A DNA stretch of 64,000 nucleotides from CAYJAY01 sp964368445 (lineage in GTDB: Bacteria > Bacillota > Clostridia > Oscillospirales > Ruminococcaceae): positions 1-64,000 of the forward strand of contig CAYJAY010000003.1 in assembly GCA_964368445.1 (NCBI GenBank), read 5' to 3'. Below are positions 26,164 to 35,057 of the stretch, piece by piece. Both the position numbers and the translations under genes were made by a program. Numbering within the stretch: the first letter of the stretch is position 1; each line of letters starts with the position of its first letter. A model generated the notes under the pieces. That model ran no database searches. It was given only the letters and a program-made list of their open reading frames with translations, and was not told where the DNA came from.

Positions 26164-27672
26164 TTATGATTCGAAAACGACTTCTTTTATCGATACTATG
26201 GGGCAATTTATGCGCTCTTTAACACTCTTTTTAATTTCCGAGTATTCAACAATCGGAGTAACCACCACCACGTCTACTTGTTCCAAATCATCACTAACCG
26301 TCTTTGTAGGATATGGAACGGAATTTTGCGATTTAAATTGTTCTATTATGTACTCAATTTTCACATCATGACCTTGCAATTGAAACAACAAGTGTTTTGC
26401 TATGTGCCCATAGCCATAAACAGCAATCTTTTTAAAGTTGTTTTTTATAAAATAAGATGCAACCGCCTTGCCATCCTCCAGTTTAAACATCCATTCGTTC
26501 ATAAGCGAAAAATACTCGTTCATTTTGAATAATTTCGTATCATCTTCCTCGTATAATAGATCCTCTTTATTAGGTGTCCAATCTTTATTTTGTTCCAAAA
26601 ACAACTCTTGTGCATTTTTCACTGCATCAAGATATGCGAAGCCATGAAGTTTATCCGGCTCGAGATGCATACCTTCTCCCCACTCATTCCACGCATTAAC
26701 AAATGTAAACTCGTTGCCTTTGCAATAATTCTTCAACAACATCTGTTTCAAGTGCGTTTCGAATAATTCTGGAGTTGATCCTTTAAATATGTTTCCAGGT
26801 TTTCTTCTTGGGGAGTCGTCAAAGCCTACAAGAGCGCCATAGTATACTTTTCTGTTTTTTTCGTGTTCAATTTTAGTAGCTCTTTCCCAAAGTTTCTCAA
26901 TATCAAATACCTTTGCATATTCGGTAATGGTGCATTCCTGTGCACTAATCATTTTCGGTATAATCGCACTAGGTAGTTGTATTAGGGACGCATCCACATT
27001 GTCCCACATTTTTTCATTATCATTTGTTACTATGCTATATATACCATCAAGTCCTGCACAGACAGCCCACTCATTCCAACATTCCAGCATATCATCTAAG
27101 CAATATATATTTTTAGCAGCATAAAACAAAAAAACAGGCTTTCCGTCTTTCTTTATATATCGCTTGTCCATAAAGAAAGGAAGCAGATAGTTAAAGTGTT
27201 TTTTCCACTCATATTCTCTTCCAAATTTTTGGTCAATCAGTATCCCGCTACCGTTTTTAACATGCTGTCCTTCACTGTTAACATCCCATGAATAGTTGAA
27301 ATTCATTCTACTCCAACTTTGCACCCAGGCATTACTGTCCCAACTAAAACAAAACTCTATATTGATGTCATCCCATTCAAGTAGATTTTCAGCCGGTTTC
27401 TCCAATATTGTTTTTCCGTTCATAAACCAATAATGATAAAAACAAAAACCATCGACACCATATTTCTTCGCCAATTCTGCTTGCCACTTCATTGTACTTT
27501 TGTCAAGAAAATTATAGTAATTGTCCTCTAACGGCTCGTGTGGTTGATAATGCCCATCAAACAAAGGTTTGGCATTTCTAGCCGATACCCAATCGGTAAA
27601 CCCTTCTCCCCACCATTCATCATTTTCCTTTGTCCTGTGGAATTGTGGTAGATGCATTGCTATCGTTTTCAA
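26164..27672 (-). CDS. WbsX-type glycosyltransferase-like protein with C-terminal Rossmann-like domain
   Basis: 502 aa. The N-terminal IAMHLPQFHRTKENDEWWGE, FTDWVSARNAKPLF and DGFCFYHYWF, with FVNAWNEWGEGMHLEPD, are the signature of the WbsX family (PF14307; related to the GH99 fold), found in surface-glycan loci. Residues about 410-500 (KIAVYGYGHIAKHLLFQL, VVVVTPIVEYSEI) are the domain recurring in this cluster. Start TTG 27672 with AAGGG at 7 nt; an ATG five codons in would remove the first strand of the barrel, so TTG is preferred. Confidence 0.85.
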   Translation of the reverse strand: MKTIAMHLPQFHRTKENDEWWGEGFTDWVSARNAKPLFDGHYQPHEPLEDNYYNFLDKSTMKWQAELAKKYGVDGFCFYHYWFMNGKTILEKPAENLLEWDDINIEFCFSWDSNAWVQSWSRMNFNYSWDVNSEGQHVKNGSGILIDQKFGREYEWKKHFNYLLPFFMDKRYIKKDGKPVFLFYAAKNIYCLDDMLECWNEWAVCAGLDGIYSIVTNDNEKMWDNVDASLIQLPSAIIPKMISAQECTITEYAKVFDIEKLWERATKIEHEKNRKVYYGALVGFDDSPRRKPGNIFKGSTPELFETHLKQMLLKNYCKGNEFTFVNAWNEWGEGMHLEPDKLHGFAYLDAVKNAQELFLEQNKDWTPNKEDLLYEEDDTKLFKMNEYFSLMNEWMFKLEDGKAVASYFIKNNFKKIAVYGYGHIAKHLLFQLQGHDVKIEYIIEQFKSQNSVPYPTKTVSDDLEQVDVVVVTPIVEYSEIKKSVKERINCPIVSIKEVVFES

Positions 27673-27696
27673 TTCTTTTCCCTTTCTAAACTTCGC

Positions 27697-28884
27697 TTAA
27701 TTTAGCAGCTCATCAACTAAAAATATAGGCTTTTCCCACAAAACTTTACCTTCATTAATTCCATATAGTTTTTGCAAATCTGATTTTATTTCCATAGCTA
27801 AAGCTTTATCTTGTATTGCTATAACTATATAATCAAAATTAATTTTTAAAATAGCTTCTATGTCGTTAATACATATATCATCTATGAATTCACCAGCCTT
27901 GTTCTTATCTACAATACCTACCATGTTAGAAGTTTTATTATTGATAAAAAATCTTAAATAGCTTATCCCTACTTCTCCGGCTCCATAAATAACAATATTT
28001 TTGCCATTTATACTGTTATTGGGAAATTTATAGAAGTTCATCCTTTTTTTTATTGCAACCGGCAGTAATGATAAAATCGTCAATAAAAACCATTCATCGA
28101 TTTGTTTTATTAAAAGCTCTTTTTGTGTATGCTTCTGGTAAACGGATTTTACATGATTGTAGACAACAATTGCATCACCAAGTAACTTTTCCGATCGATT
28201 TAATGTAATAGCGGATTCATTGCATTTATTGTAGTGATACAGCACAACATCTGAAACATAAAGTTTGGATAGAAATGGTACACATGAATAAACACAGGCT
28301 AAATCTTCAGCATATGAAATATCGTTAGGTATGGATAGGTAATACTGCTTAATATAATTTGATTTAAACAACTTGTCCCACAAGTTGGACGTCAAACTCA
28401 TTTTACTATTTGAATTTGATAGATACATATCAATTAGGCTACAATCACCATCTTGTCCATCTTGTGAATATAATCCGGCATTATAAGATTTAACAATTCT
28501 ATTTGCTCCATTTTTATGCTCTTCAACATATCCAACACACACCATGTCTACATTATATTCTGTTATCATGCAATACATATGTTCGTACATTTTTATATTA
28601 ATATAGTCATCTGCATCAACAAATCCAATATATTCACCTTTTGCAATCTTGACTGCAGATTTTCGAGCATCTCCTCTTCCCATATTGTCTTGATGAATTA
28701 CTGTGATGCGATTATCACGTTTTGCGAAATCCTCGCAAATTATACCACTACCATCAGTCGACCCATCATTCACAAGTATTATTTCGAGATTTTCATATGT
28801 TTGTCCTATTATGCTATCAACACATCGTGTTAAGTACTTCTCTGTGTTATACACAGGTACGATTATACTTATCAAAGGAACCAT
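27697..28884 (-). CDS. GT2 glycosyltransferase with C-terminal Rossmann-like domain
   Basis: 395 aa. Residues 1-270 are a family 2 glycosyltransferase (ISIIVPVYNTEKYLTRCVDS, IILVNDGSTDGSG, GEYIGFVDADDYI). Residues 293-380 are the shared domain: GKNIVIYGAGEVGISYLRFF, GIVDKNKAGEF, FDYIVIAIQDKALAMEI. The join is clean and in frame. It begins 2 bp before the epimerase stop at 28887 on the upstream side. Sugar specificity is unknown. Confidence 0.87.
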   Translation of the reverse strand: MVPLISIIVPVYNTEKYLTRCVDSIIGQTYENLEIILVNDGSTDGSGIICEDFAKRDNRITVIHQDNMGRGDARKSAVKIAKGEYIGFVDADDYINIKMYEHMYCMITEYNVDMVCVGYVEEHKNGANRIVKSYNAGLYSQDGQDGDCSLIDMYLSNSNSKMSLTSNLWDKLFKSNYIKQYYLSIPNDISYAEDLACVYSCVPFLSKLYVSDVVLYHYNKCNESAITLNRSEKLLGDAIVVYNHVKSVYQKHTQKELLIKQIDEWFLLTILSLLPVAIKKRMNFYKFPNNSINGKNIVIYGAGEVGISYLRFFINNKTSNMVGIVDKNKAGEFIDDICINDIEAILKINFDYIVIAIQDKALAMEIKSDLQKLYGINEGKVLWEKPIFLVDELLN

Positions 28885-28886
28885 CT

Positions 28887-29822
28887 TTATTTCCCCCTGA
28901 AACTTGCATGATTTTTAACTGTTTTCACCAGCATATCAATACCTTTATTCAAGTCTGTGACCGGCTTCCACCCTAGTATTCGTTGCGTCTCGTTTTTTTC
29001 TAAGAAATTATTTTGCACATCACACATCCTTCTCTCTTTATATATAATCTCTTTAAAACGTTTACCTGTTGCAGCTTCTATTGCAGCTACAACTTCACTT
29101 GTTTTGTGGGTATGTCCTGTGCAAATCTGGAAAACTGTTTGGTCTCCACTGTATCGCACTAATTCAACAGTCCCCGATACTAAATCATCAATGTAAATAT
29201 AATCTCTACGTGTTTCTCCAAAAATTGTAATCGGCTCACCTTTTAGGTTTTTTCGAATAAATATTGGTATAATGCCCTGCGCTTTATTTGTGTTTTCGTC
29301 GTATCCGTATGGGTTTGAAAATCTTATAATTTTGACTTTAAACTTGCCATACATAGCATATAAATTCAAATAATCCTCAACTGTGCTTTTCATTATTCCA
29401 TAGCTGCAAATCGGTTTTTTTATTGAAGCTATATCGCAAACGTTTTCCGATTGTCCGTATACAGTACCTGCTGAGGATGCAAAAATAAACTCTTTTACAT
29501 TTGAGCGATTAACACTCTCGAGAAGTTTAACCGTTGGAATAATATTTAGCTGGATTTCTTCCATAACATTTTCGGTTGAATTCACAGGAACCGTAGTGCT
29601 TATCAAATGCACAACTTTATCTACGCCTACTAACAAATCGTCAAAATTTTGTATTGTAGTAAAATCTACATTCAATGTATTTATTTGCTCAAAATCACTC
29701 TTGATTGTGAGTGATTTATCTACTGAAATTATATTGTACTCTAAGTTCAATTTATCAATCAAGTGCTTTCCTATAAATCCATTAGAACCTAACACCAATA
29801 TCGTTTCCACATTCCTCACCAT
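28887..29822 (-). CDS. NAD-dependent nucleotide-sugar epimerase
   Basis: 311 aa, extended short-chain dehydrogenase/reductase of the GalE/RmlB-like type. TILVLGSNGFIGKHLIDKL is the nucleotide-binding loop; SSAGTVYG holds the catalytic Ser and CSYGIMKSTVE the Tyr-x3-Lys; RFSNPYGY and RRDYIYIDDLV are conserved. It prepares an activated sugar, exact reaction unknown. The start overlaps the GT4 stop by a few bases. Confidence 0.88.
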   Translation of the reverse strand: MVRNVETILVLGSNGFIGKHLIDKLNLEYNIISVDKSLTIKSDFEQINTLNVDFTTIQNFDDLLVGVDKVVHLISTTVPVNSTENVMEEIQLNIIPTVKLLESVNRSNVKEFIFASSAGTVYGQSENVCDIASIKKPICSYGIMKSTVEDYLNLYAMYGKFKVKIIRFSNPYGYDENTNKAQGIIPIFIRKNLKGEPITIFGETRRDYIYIDDLVSGTVELVRYSGDQTVFQICTGHTHKTSEVVAAIEAATGKRFKEIIYKERRMCDVQNNFLEKNETQRILGWKPVTDLNKGIDMLVKTVKNHASFRGK

Positions 29823-31249
29823 AACTTTTCAATTTCTTCAGCCATGAACTCGATATACTTTCTATAATCACACTTTTCAAGGATAATGTCTTTGCTCCTC
29901 GAACCAAAAACTTCAAGCAAATGTCTATTTTCGTCTAAAGATTTAATATTGTTTGCAATGTCTGATATATCTTGTATGCAAGAGACATATCCGTTATAAC
30001 CATGTGTTATTACATCACTGACACCGCTTACATCAGTAACAACCGGAACAACCCCATATAACATAGCTTCAAGCATAGCTAGGCTCATTCCTTCAAAATC
30101 AGACAGATTAAGATAAACATCTTGTTTTTTCCAGTATTCTTTAAGTTTGTCCGCTTCGAATACACCTAGCATTTTTATTTTATTGCCCAATTTTTTTTCT
30201 TTTATATAATCACGCAACTTTTCCTCATAAGATCCTCGCCCGGCTATATTTATTTCATAATTAACTTTATGTTTTTCAAGCAATTCAACAAGATTCAACA
30301 AAAGATCTGTCCTTTTTTGAAGCACTTCTAATCTAGCCGCAAATGCAATTCTAATTGGTAATTTACCGCAACTATATGTTTTTGACTGTAACGCATCCTC
30401 TTTGTCAAAAATCAATGCATTTTCTTTCATGACAATCTTATTCGGAGGTATTTTGTAGTTCTCTAACAGTGAATTGTAAATTTTACTGCTAGTGGCAATC
30501 GTTTTATCTATTTGATCACACACAGTAGATGAATTATAATTTCCAAATCTTGAACTATGCTGAGCATTTATTATCCGCACTTGTTCGGGAAAAAAATGTC
30601 TCGTAGCAAGGGCGGCATAATATGCTATATCAATTCTTGAACTAACAAGTGTAAAAGGAATTTTGCTCAAAAAAAAGCTTGCACATTCTTTAATCGACTC
30701 TAAATAACTTGTGTTTGCAGACTCACAAAACCACTGTTCACATTCATAATCTTCAAGCCTGGTTTTTTGATCTTTGTTACACGCAATACACGTATTTATA
30801 CCTTTATAAGAATGTAAGCCTTCCGCAACATTGATTGCCCATTGTTCTGCCCCGCCCCAAGAAACCGTCGATATGTTGTCGATAATCACCGATTTTTCTT
30901 TAATTTCTGCCTTTACTTTTGCTTCCAGATTATTTGGTATCGACAATTCCGGAATTATTTTTTCAAGAGCCCATTGTGAAACAATGCTATAATTGTATAT
31001 ATTATTTTTAAATCCCAAACTGTTAAGTTGTGCTTTAATTTCATGAAAATAAGCATTTGCTACTATAACATCACAATCAATATTTATCAAAGATTCCGGT
31101 GAAAGAACTTTTTTTCCATTTAAAAAGCCTTGTTTTGTTGGGTCGTTGTCTGCATAGCAATTAACCGAAATACATAATTCTCTCATAATTTTTTCTGTAC
31201 GTTCGCCGATACATCCTGTCCCAAACAGAACAATTTCTTTTTGTTTCAT
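29816..31249 (-). CDS. GT4 glycosyltransferase with N-terminal Rossmann-like domain
   Basis: 477 aa. Residues 4-100 are the shared domain (KEIVLFGTGCIGERTEKIM, CYADNDPTKQGF, VLSPESL). Residues 115-470 are a GT-B glycosyltransferase of family 4: WGGAEQWAINVAEGL, RIAFAARLEVLQKRTDLLL, and the C-terminal NLSDFEGMSLAMLEAMLYGVVPV with its E-x7-E motif. ATG 31249 follows AAAAGGAG at an ideal distance. It starts after a 162-bp gap holding a promoter and palindrome, so it probably heads a sub-operon. Confidence 0.88.
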   Translation of the reverse strand: MKQKEIVLFGTGCIGERTEKIMRELCISVNCYADNDPTKQGFLNGKKVLSPESLINIDCDVIVANAYFHEIKAQLNSLGFKNNIYNYSIVSQWALEKIIPELSIPNNLEAKVKAEIKEKSVIIDNISTVSWGGAEQWAINVAEGLHSYKGINTCIACNKDQKTRLEDYECEQWFCESANTSYLESIKECASFFLSKIPFTLVSSRIDIAYYAALATRHFFPEQVRIINAQHSSRFGNYNSSTVCDQIDKTIATSSKIYNSLLENYKIPPNKIVMKENALIFDKEDALQSKTYSCGKLPIRIAFAARLEVLQKRTDLLLNLVELLEKHKVNYEINIAGRGSYEEKLRDYIKEKKLGNKIKMLGVFEADKLKEYWKKQDVYLNLSDFEGMSLAMLEAMLYGVVPVVTDVSGVSDVITHGYNGYVSCIQDISDIANNIKSLDENRHLLEVFGSRSKDIILEKCDYRKYIEFMAEEIEKLW

Positions 31250-31323
31250 CTAATCTCCTTTTTTCAATATTTCTATTGAAATTGTAATGTTTATACATCA
31301 CCTATTCACAATTAAATATACTC

Positions 31324-31390
31324 TTTGTAAACAGTATATATACTGTTTATAAACATTGTATATATTTATTGCAAACATTATATATACATA
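31324..31390. repeat. Three near-tandem 22-23 bp AT-rich repeats
   Basis: Units at 31324-31345, 31346-31368 and 31369-31390 share the pattern TTtgtAAACAttgTATATAt. The first unit with the start of the second forms a perfect 20-bp palindrome (AAACAGTATA and its complement, 31329-31348). This looks like a set of protein-binding sites in a promoter region. Confidence 0.6.
31346..31374 (-). promoter_or_regulatory. Promoter of the GT4 sub-operon
   Basis: Minus-strand TTGCAA (31374-31369), 17-nt spacer, TATAAA (31351-31346). The 20-bp palindrome at 31329-31348 overlaps the -10 box and expected start site, the position of a repressor operator. The resulting leader would be about 90 nt. Confidence 0.5.
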
Positions 31391-31411
31391 TTTCAATAAC
31401 ATACTTATGAT

Positions 31412-32482
31412 TTAGTCAACAACTGCATATAATATTGTGTCAATCATACTGCTACTGTGATGCCTGATATAAATTTTATATTCAGGAACAAGACTTTTTA
31501 TATACATGGGTATTTCAAAAATATCCTCCGGTTTGTGGTAAAGACATATTGCCAATTTAGGTTTGTACTTTTTTATAGCCTCTTTTGCACCTTTTAGAGC
31601 ATTAAGCTCCGCACCTTCAATATCGAGTTTAATAAAGGTAACGCCATCTTTGCAAATATTGTCGATAGTATCAACGTTTACTTTTAACTTCCCTGTACCC
31701 TCGGCTATACGGCTACTACCACCCTCAATGCAGTCAAATTCCAAAGTGCACTGCTCGTCCCAAAGCCCTAATTTAAAAAACTCTACATTATTAAGCGATG
31801 ACAAACTTGACTTAACCTCAGGAATTTTATCGATATCGGGTTCAAAAACATAGATTTTTTTATACTCTCCATTACACCATGTTACAAAATCTAACGAAGT
31901 CTGTCCATTATATGCGCCACCATCAACAAAAATTTCGTCACATTGAGGTTTCATTATGTCCGCAACAAAATAGTAGTCCTTGTCATAAAAAAACTCAGCA
32001 GTATAAATATTTGAAGCATCCATGTTTTTTGAAACAAAAGAATATACTTCATCGAAATAATTACTCGTAGCAATTATTACGTTGCAGTTTTTATATAAGG
32101 CAAACAATTGAGTTGGGGAAATAACCGGGATTTCTTCAATTTTAGAAATTTTGTCAAAATTAGCATCGCAAAATAAAATATTAGATGTTGAAAACGTTTC
32201 TTTTATGTATGGCAACATCGACTTGCCAACTCCTCCGGCACCATAAATAACTATTGTGTCTCCGTCCTTAGCTTTTATATCCAAATAATGTATAGACTTA
32301 ATATTATCTTTAATATTGTTAGATGTTAAAGACAACAACGCTAGTAAGCTTTCTTTGCTTTTTGTAATGTTATACTCTAACCTTTTCAAAAAAACACTCT
32401 TCGACAGGTCATCCTCTAAAAAATTATATACTTCTCTTGCTTTTTCAATAAATTCCGAATATGTCATTTTATGTTCAACCAT
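31412..32482 (-). CDS. FkbM-family methyltransferase with Rossmann-like domain
   Basis: 356 aa. Residues 1-70 are helical; residues 72-165 are the shared domain (DTIVIYGAGGVGKSMLPYI, LFCDANFDKISK, PVISPTQL). Residues 185-356 are an FkbM-type S-adenosylmethionine methyltransferase: EIFVDGGAYNGQTSLDFV is the cofactor loop, YVFEPD, and FIKLDIEGAELNALKGAKE is the family signature. Probably O-methylates a sugar of the glycan. The start overlaps the upstream stop by one base (TAATG). Confidence 0.87.
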   Translation of the reverse strand: MVEHKMTYSEFIEKAREVYNFLEDDLSKSVFLKRLEYNITKSKESLLALLSLTSNNIKDNIKSIHYLDIKAKDGDTIVIYGAGGVGKSMLPYIKETFSTSNILFCDANFDKISKIEEIPVISPTQLFALYKNCNVIIATSNYFDEVYSFVSKNMDASNIYTAEFFYDKDYYFVADIMKPQCDEIFVDGGAYNGQTSLDFVTWCNGEYKKIYVFEPDIDKIPEVKSSLSSLNNVEFFKLGLWDEQCTLEFDCIEGGSSRIAEGTGKLKVNVDTIDNICKDGVTFIKLDIEGAELNALKGAKEAIKKYKPKLAICLYHKPEDIFEIPMYIKSLVPEYKIYIRHHSSSMIDTILYAVVD

Positions 32483-33816
32483 TAAACTCTCTCCTTCAAA
32501 AATTCACCTATAATCCGAGCAATTTCTATGCTTTCATCTACAGTCAATTTGTCTGAACCCTCGTTATATCCGTTAATCTTAGAGACAAAATCAGCAAGCT
32601 CATATCTCAAACCGTTACCCATAAAATCTGTCCTATACACACGGTTTTCTCGCGTATCCTCAAAACACACTTCAAACTCTTGCATTAACCACCAAGGAGA
32701 CCTTGCTATTATATACCCCTGTGTGCCGGAAATAAGCAACTGGCCGTCTGACTTTACACCTAGACCTGTTTTCGACGTTGCAAACCCATTTTCATAGACA
32801 AAGTATGCCTTTGTATAAATGTCCACTCCATTTTCTGCCCTGACACTGTGAAAACGCACATCGTTGTATCTGCTTCCCATTAGCTTAATTATCGCCATGA
32901 GATTATAGCTAGCAAGCTCGGTGAAACTGCCACCATATTGCGCATCTCTAAGTTCGCGCAGTTGTTTAGTTAAAGGGAGTTTTGTAAAACACGCCTCTAC
33001 GTCACGTATGTTTCCGATAACTCCACTGCGAATAATCCCCATCATTTGTACAAAACCAGGTGCATAAGCTATTTTTATCGATTCCATAAGAATTTTGTTA
33101 TAGTTTTTTGCAAGATCAAAAGCCATCTGCGCCTGTTCTTTATTTAACGCCATGGGTTTCTCGCACAGGACATGTTTACCACCTTTGATAGACTTAACAA
33201 TATAATCGTAATGCGTTTCATGTGGAGTTGCCACGTATACCGCATCTATTTTATCCAGAAAATCTTCAAAGTTTTCTACAGCATCTATCGAATACTGACT
33301 TGCAAACTTATTTGCGCTTTCGGTGTTAGGGTTGTAGACACATGTAACTTCGATTCCACTTACATACTTTATTTCACGCATTAAGCGAGGCACAACCCTA
33401 CCAGTACCAACAACGCCAACACGTATTAGCGGATATTTCTGTGTTCGAAGCTGTGTGCTAGAAATATTCTTCGTCCGCTCCAAATAAACAACTTCACAAT
33501 AATCCTTCAGATAGTCAAATTCTCCAACCCAGTCTGAACCGACGGTAAACACATCAACCCCATATTTTATTATATCTTCCAACTTTTGACCGGCGTGATC
33601 TTCAGTTATGACTTTGTCAGCAAAACCACACCTCTCTACATTTTGACACCTCTTAATATGCGATTCAATTACGTTTAACTTCCCTCTTCTTTCATCAAAG
33701 TGGTTGGTTGTCACTCCCACAATAAGATAATCTCCAAGCGCCTTTGCACGTTTTAACAGTCTTATATGTCCCTCGTGCATCATATCAAACGAGCCGTATG
33801 TAATAACTTTTCTCAT
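32482..33816 (-). CDS. Cytidylyltransferase-oxidoreductase fusion
   Basis: 444 aa. Residues 1-130 are a TagD-like nucleotidyltransferase (TYGSFDMMHEGHIRLLKRA with the HxGH motif, and ERTKNISSTQLR), the family that makes CDP-glycerol and similar CDP-polyols. Residues 131-444 are a Gfo/Idh/MocA oxidoreductase (RVGVVGTGRVVPRLM, YVATPHETHYDY, HVLCEKPMALNKEQA with its EKP). The fusion suggests that one protein makes and activates a reduced sugar or polyol. The adjacent SDR gene and the CDP-glycerol-phosphotransferase-like gene at 21688 fit such a pathway, which is inference. Confidence 0.85.
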   Translation of the reverse strand: MRKVITYGSFDMMHEGHIRLLKRAKALGDYLIVGVTTNHFDERRGKLNVIESHIKRCQNVERCGFADKVITEDHAGQKLEDIIKYGVDVFTVGSDWVGEFDYLKDYCEVVYLERTKNISSTQLRTQKYPLIRVGVVGTGRVVPRLMREIKYVSGIEVTCVYNPNTESANKFASQYSIDAVENFEDFLDKIDAVYVATPHETHYDYIVKSIKGGKHVLCEKPMALNKEQAQMAFDLAKNYNKILMESIKIAYAPGFVQMMGIIRSGVIGNIRDVEACFTKLPLTKQLRELRDAQYGGSFTELASYNLMAIIKLMGSRYNDVRFHSVRAENGVDIYTKAYFVYENGFATSKTGLGVKSDGQLLISGTQGYIIARSPWWLMQEFEVCFEDTRENRVYRTDFMGNGLRYELADFVSKINGYNEGSDKLTVDESIEIARIIGEFLKERV

Positions 33817-33825
33817 ACCATCCCC

Positions 33826-34548
33826 CTATTTATTCAGATACCCTCCGTCTATAGTTAGCAAACTGCCGTTCATATAAATATTGCTAACTAAAAACCATAT
33901 TGCATCAGCTATTTCTTTTTCATCGGCAAAACGAGAAAGAGATATTTTGGCTTCAATTTTTTTTCGGAGTTCTTGAGGCTTATTCTTTTGCCATGATGTA
34001 TCAACAAACCCGGGAGCTATAGCATTTACGCGCACGCCCTTTGTTTCATACTCCTTTACTAGCGATTTTGCAAGAAAATGCAGTGCAGATTTTGAAACAC
34101 CATAAGGAATTGAAATCGCATGAGGGTGTATCCCCATTGCGGAACCTACAAAAACTATGCTCCCTCCGGGTTTAAGTCGTTTTCCCAGCAACTGTGCAAC
34201 AAAAGCAGGCGCATTAAGATTTACGTTCATTACCCGTTGCCATGCATCCCAACTCATGTCCTCCCAAGAAGTTTTGTCTGTAGTACCGGTATTCGACACG
34301 ATAACCGATAATTCGTTTGTTATTTCATAACATCTATCACAGAAATTGCAAACATCTTGATAATTTTCAAGGGTTTGTTTTATAATATACATGCGGTCTT
34401 TATACTGAGCAAATTCACTTTTCACCTGCTCTGCCGACTCATCGTCCATGGCATAGTTGATGATTACACTGTAACCTTTTTCAAGAAATAGTTTAGCCGT
34501 AGCCTTGCCTATGCCCTTTGTGCTACCCGTAATAACCGCATATTCCAT
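33826..34548 (-). CDS. SDR-family oxidoreductase
   Basis: 240 aa, classical short-chain dehydrogenase. TGSTKGIGKATAKLF is the cofactor glycine loop; NTG, the Ser in FVGSAMG and the YGVSKSALH Tyr-x3-Lys form the active site; the C-terminal LTIDGGYL is typical. First gene of the glycan cluster, with GAGGAG before ATG 34548. Together with the cytidylyltransferase-oxidoreductase fusion 9 bp downstream it may reduce a sugar to the polyol that is then activated with CTP. Confidence 0.88.
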   Translation of the reverse strand: MEYAVITGSTKGIGKATAKLFLEKGYSVIINYAMDDESAEQVKSEFAQYKDRMYIIKQTLENYQDVCNFCDRCYEITNELSVIVSNTGTTDKTSWEDMSWDAWQRVMNVNLNAPAFVAQLLGKRLKPGGSIVFVGSAMGIHPHAISIPYGVSKSALHFLAKSLVKEYETKGVRVNAIAPGFVDTSWQKNKPQELRKKIEAKISLSRFADEKEIADAIWFLVSNIYMNGSLLTIDGGYLNK

Positions 34549-35057
34549 ATCTTACTCCTCGCTTTTAACCTTGGATGTGCTCACCGATTTTCCCTGTCAG
34601 GTTGTGCTTTAGCTTGACTCGAAAAAAACGCTACACAATCGCCAAACTTGCCACCATAAGCAGTATTTTTCAATCACAATGTTTTTTTAACTATTAACAA
34701 TTTGACGAGAATAACACAAAAAAAGTATTGAATACCTATTGTTGTTTTGCATAAATGCCATAAATAAATTTCTATCAAACAATCCCTTCTTCAATCCATA
34801 TTCTACGATATATTAAAAGATAGAGTCTATATATGTTTGATTTTCTCTTTATTATTTAAGCAAATCTGGATGCGATTCAATAAAATTCAATACCATTGAG
34901 TTTTTTTAATATGTTTTTTAGTCTCTAAATGTCTGCCCGATAATCTTCCTATTTTCTATTTAATATAATATCGCTTTTCTACATATTTTGCAATATTTAT
35001 TTATTGGTAAAAAACTAATCCACCGAGAAGTTGATAAATTGTGTTGTATTAGTTATA
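34549..35057. other. 509-bp spacer without genes
   Basis: AT-rich spacer between pyrG and the glycan cluster. No ORF with a ribosome site, no RNA gene recognised. It must hold the promoter of the SDR gene, but I see no convincing -35/-10 pair; the 150 nt just before the start would form a leader with a short G+C-richer patch around 34560-34640. The pyrG terminator candidate is at its right end. Confidence 0.5.
35009..35054 (-). terminator. Possible pyrG terminator
   Basis: On the minus strand AACTAAT (35054-35048) can pair with ATTAGTT (35019-35013), followed by TTTT. The loop is large (28 nt) and a competing stem GTTGATA/TATCAAC overlaps it, so this is only a candidate. Confidence 0.4.

Noticed and set aside
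8007..34548. Export genes (Wzx flippase, ABC transporter, Wzy) expected in the first glycan cluster
   Set aside because: None found among its 21 genes; polymerisation-type functions are only in the second locus or outside the window.
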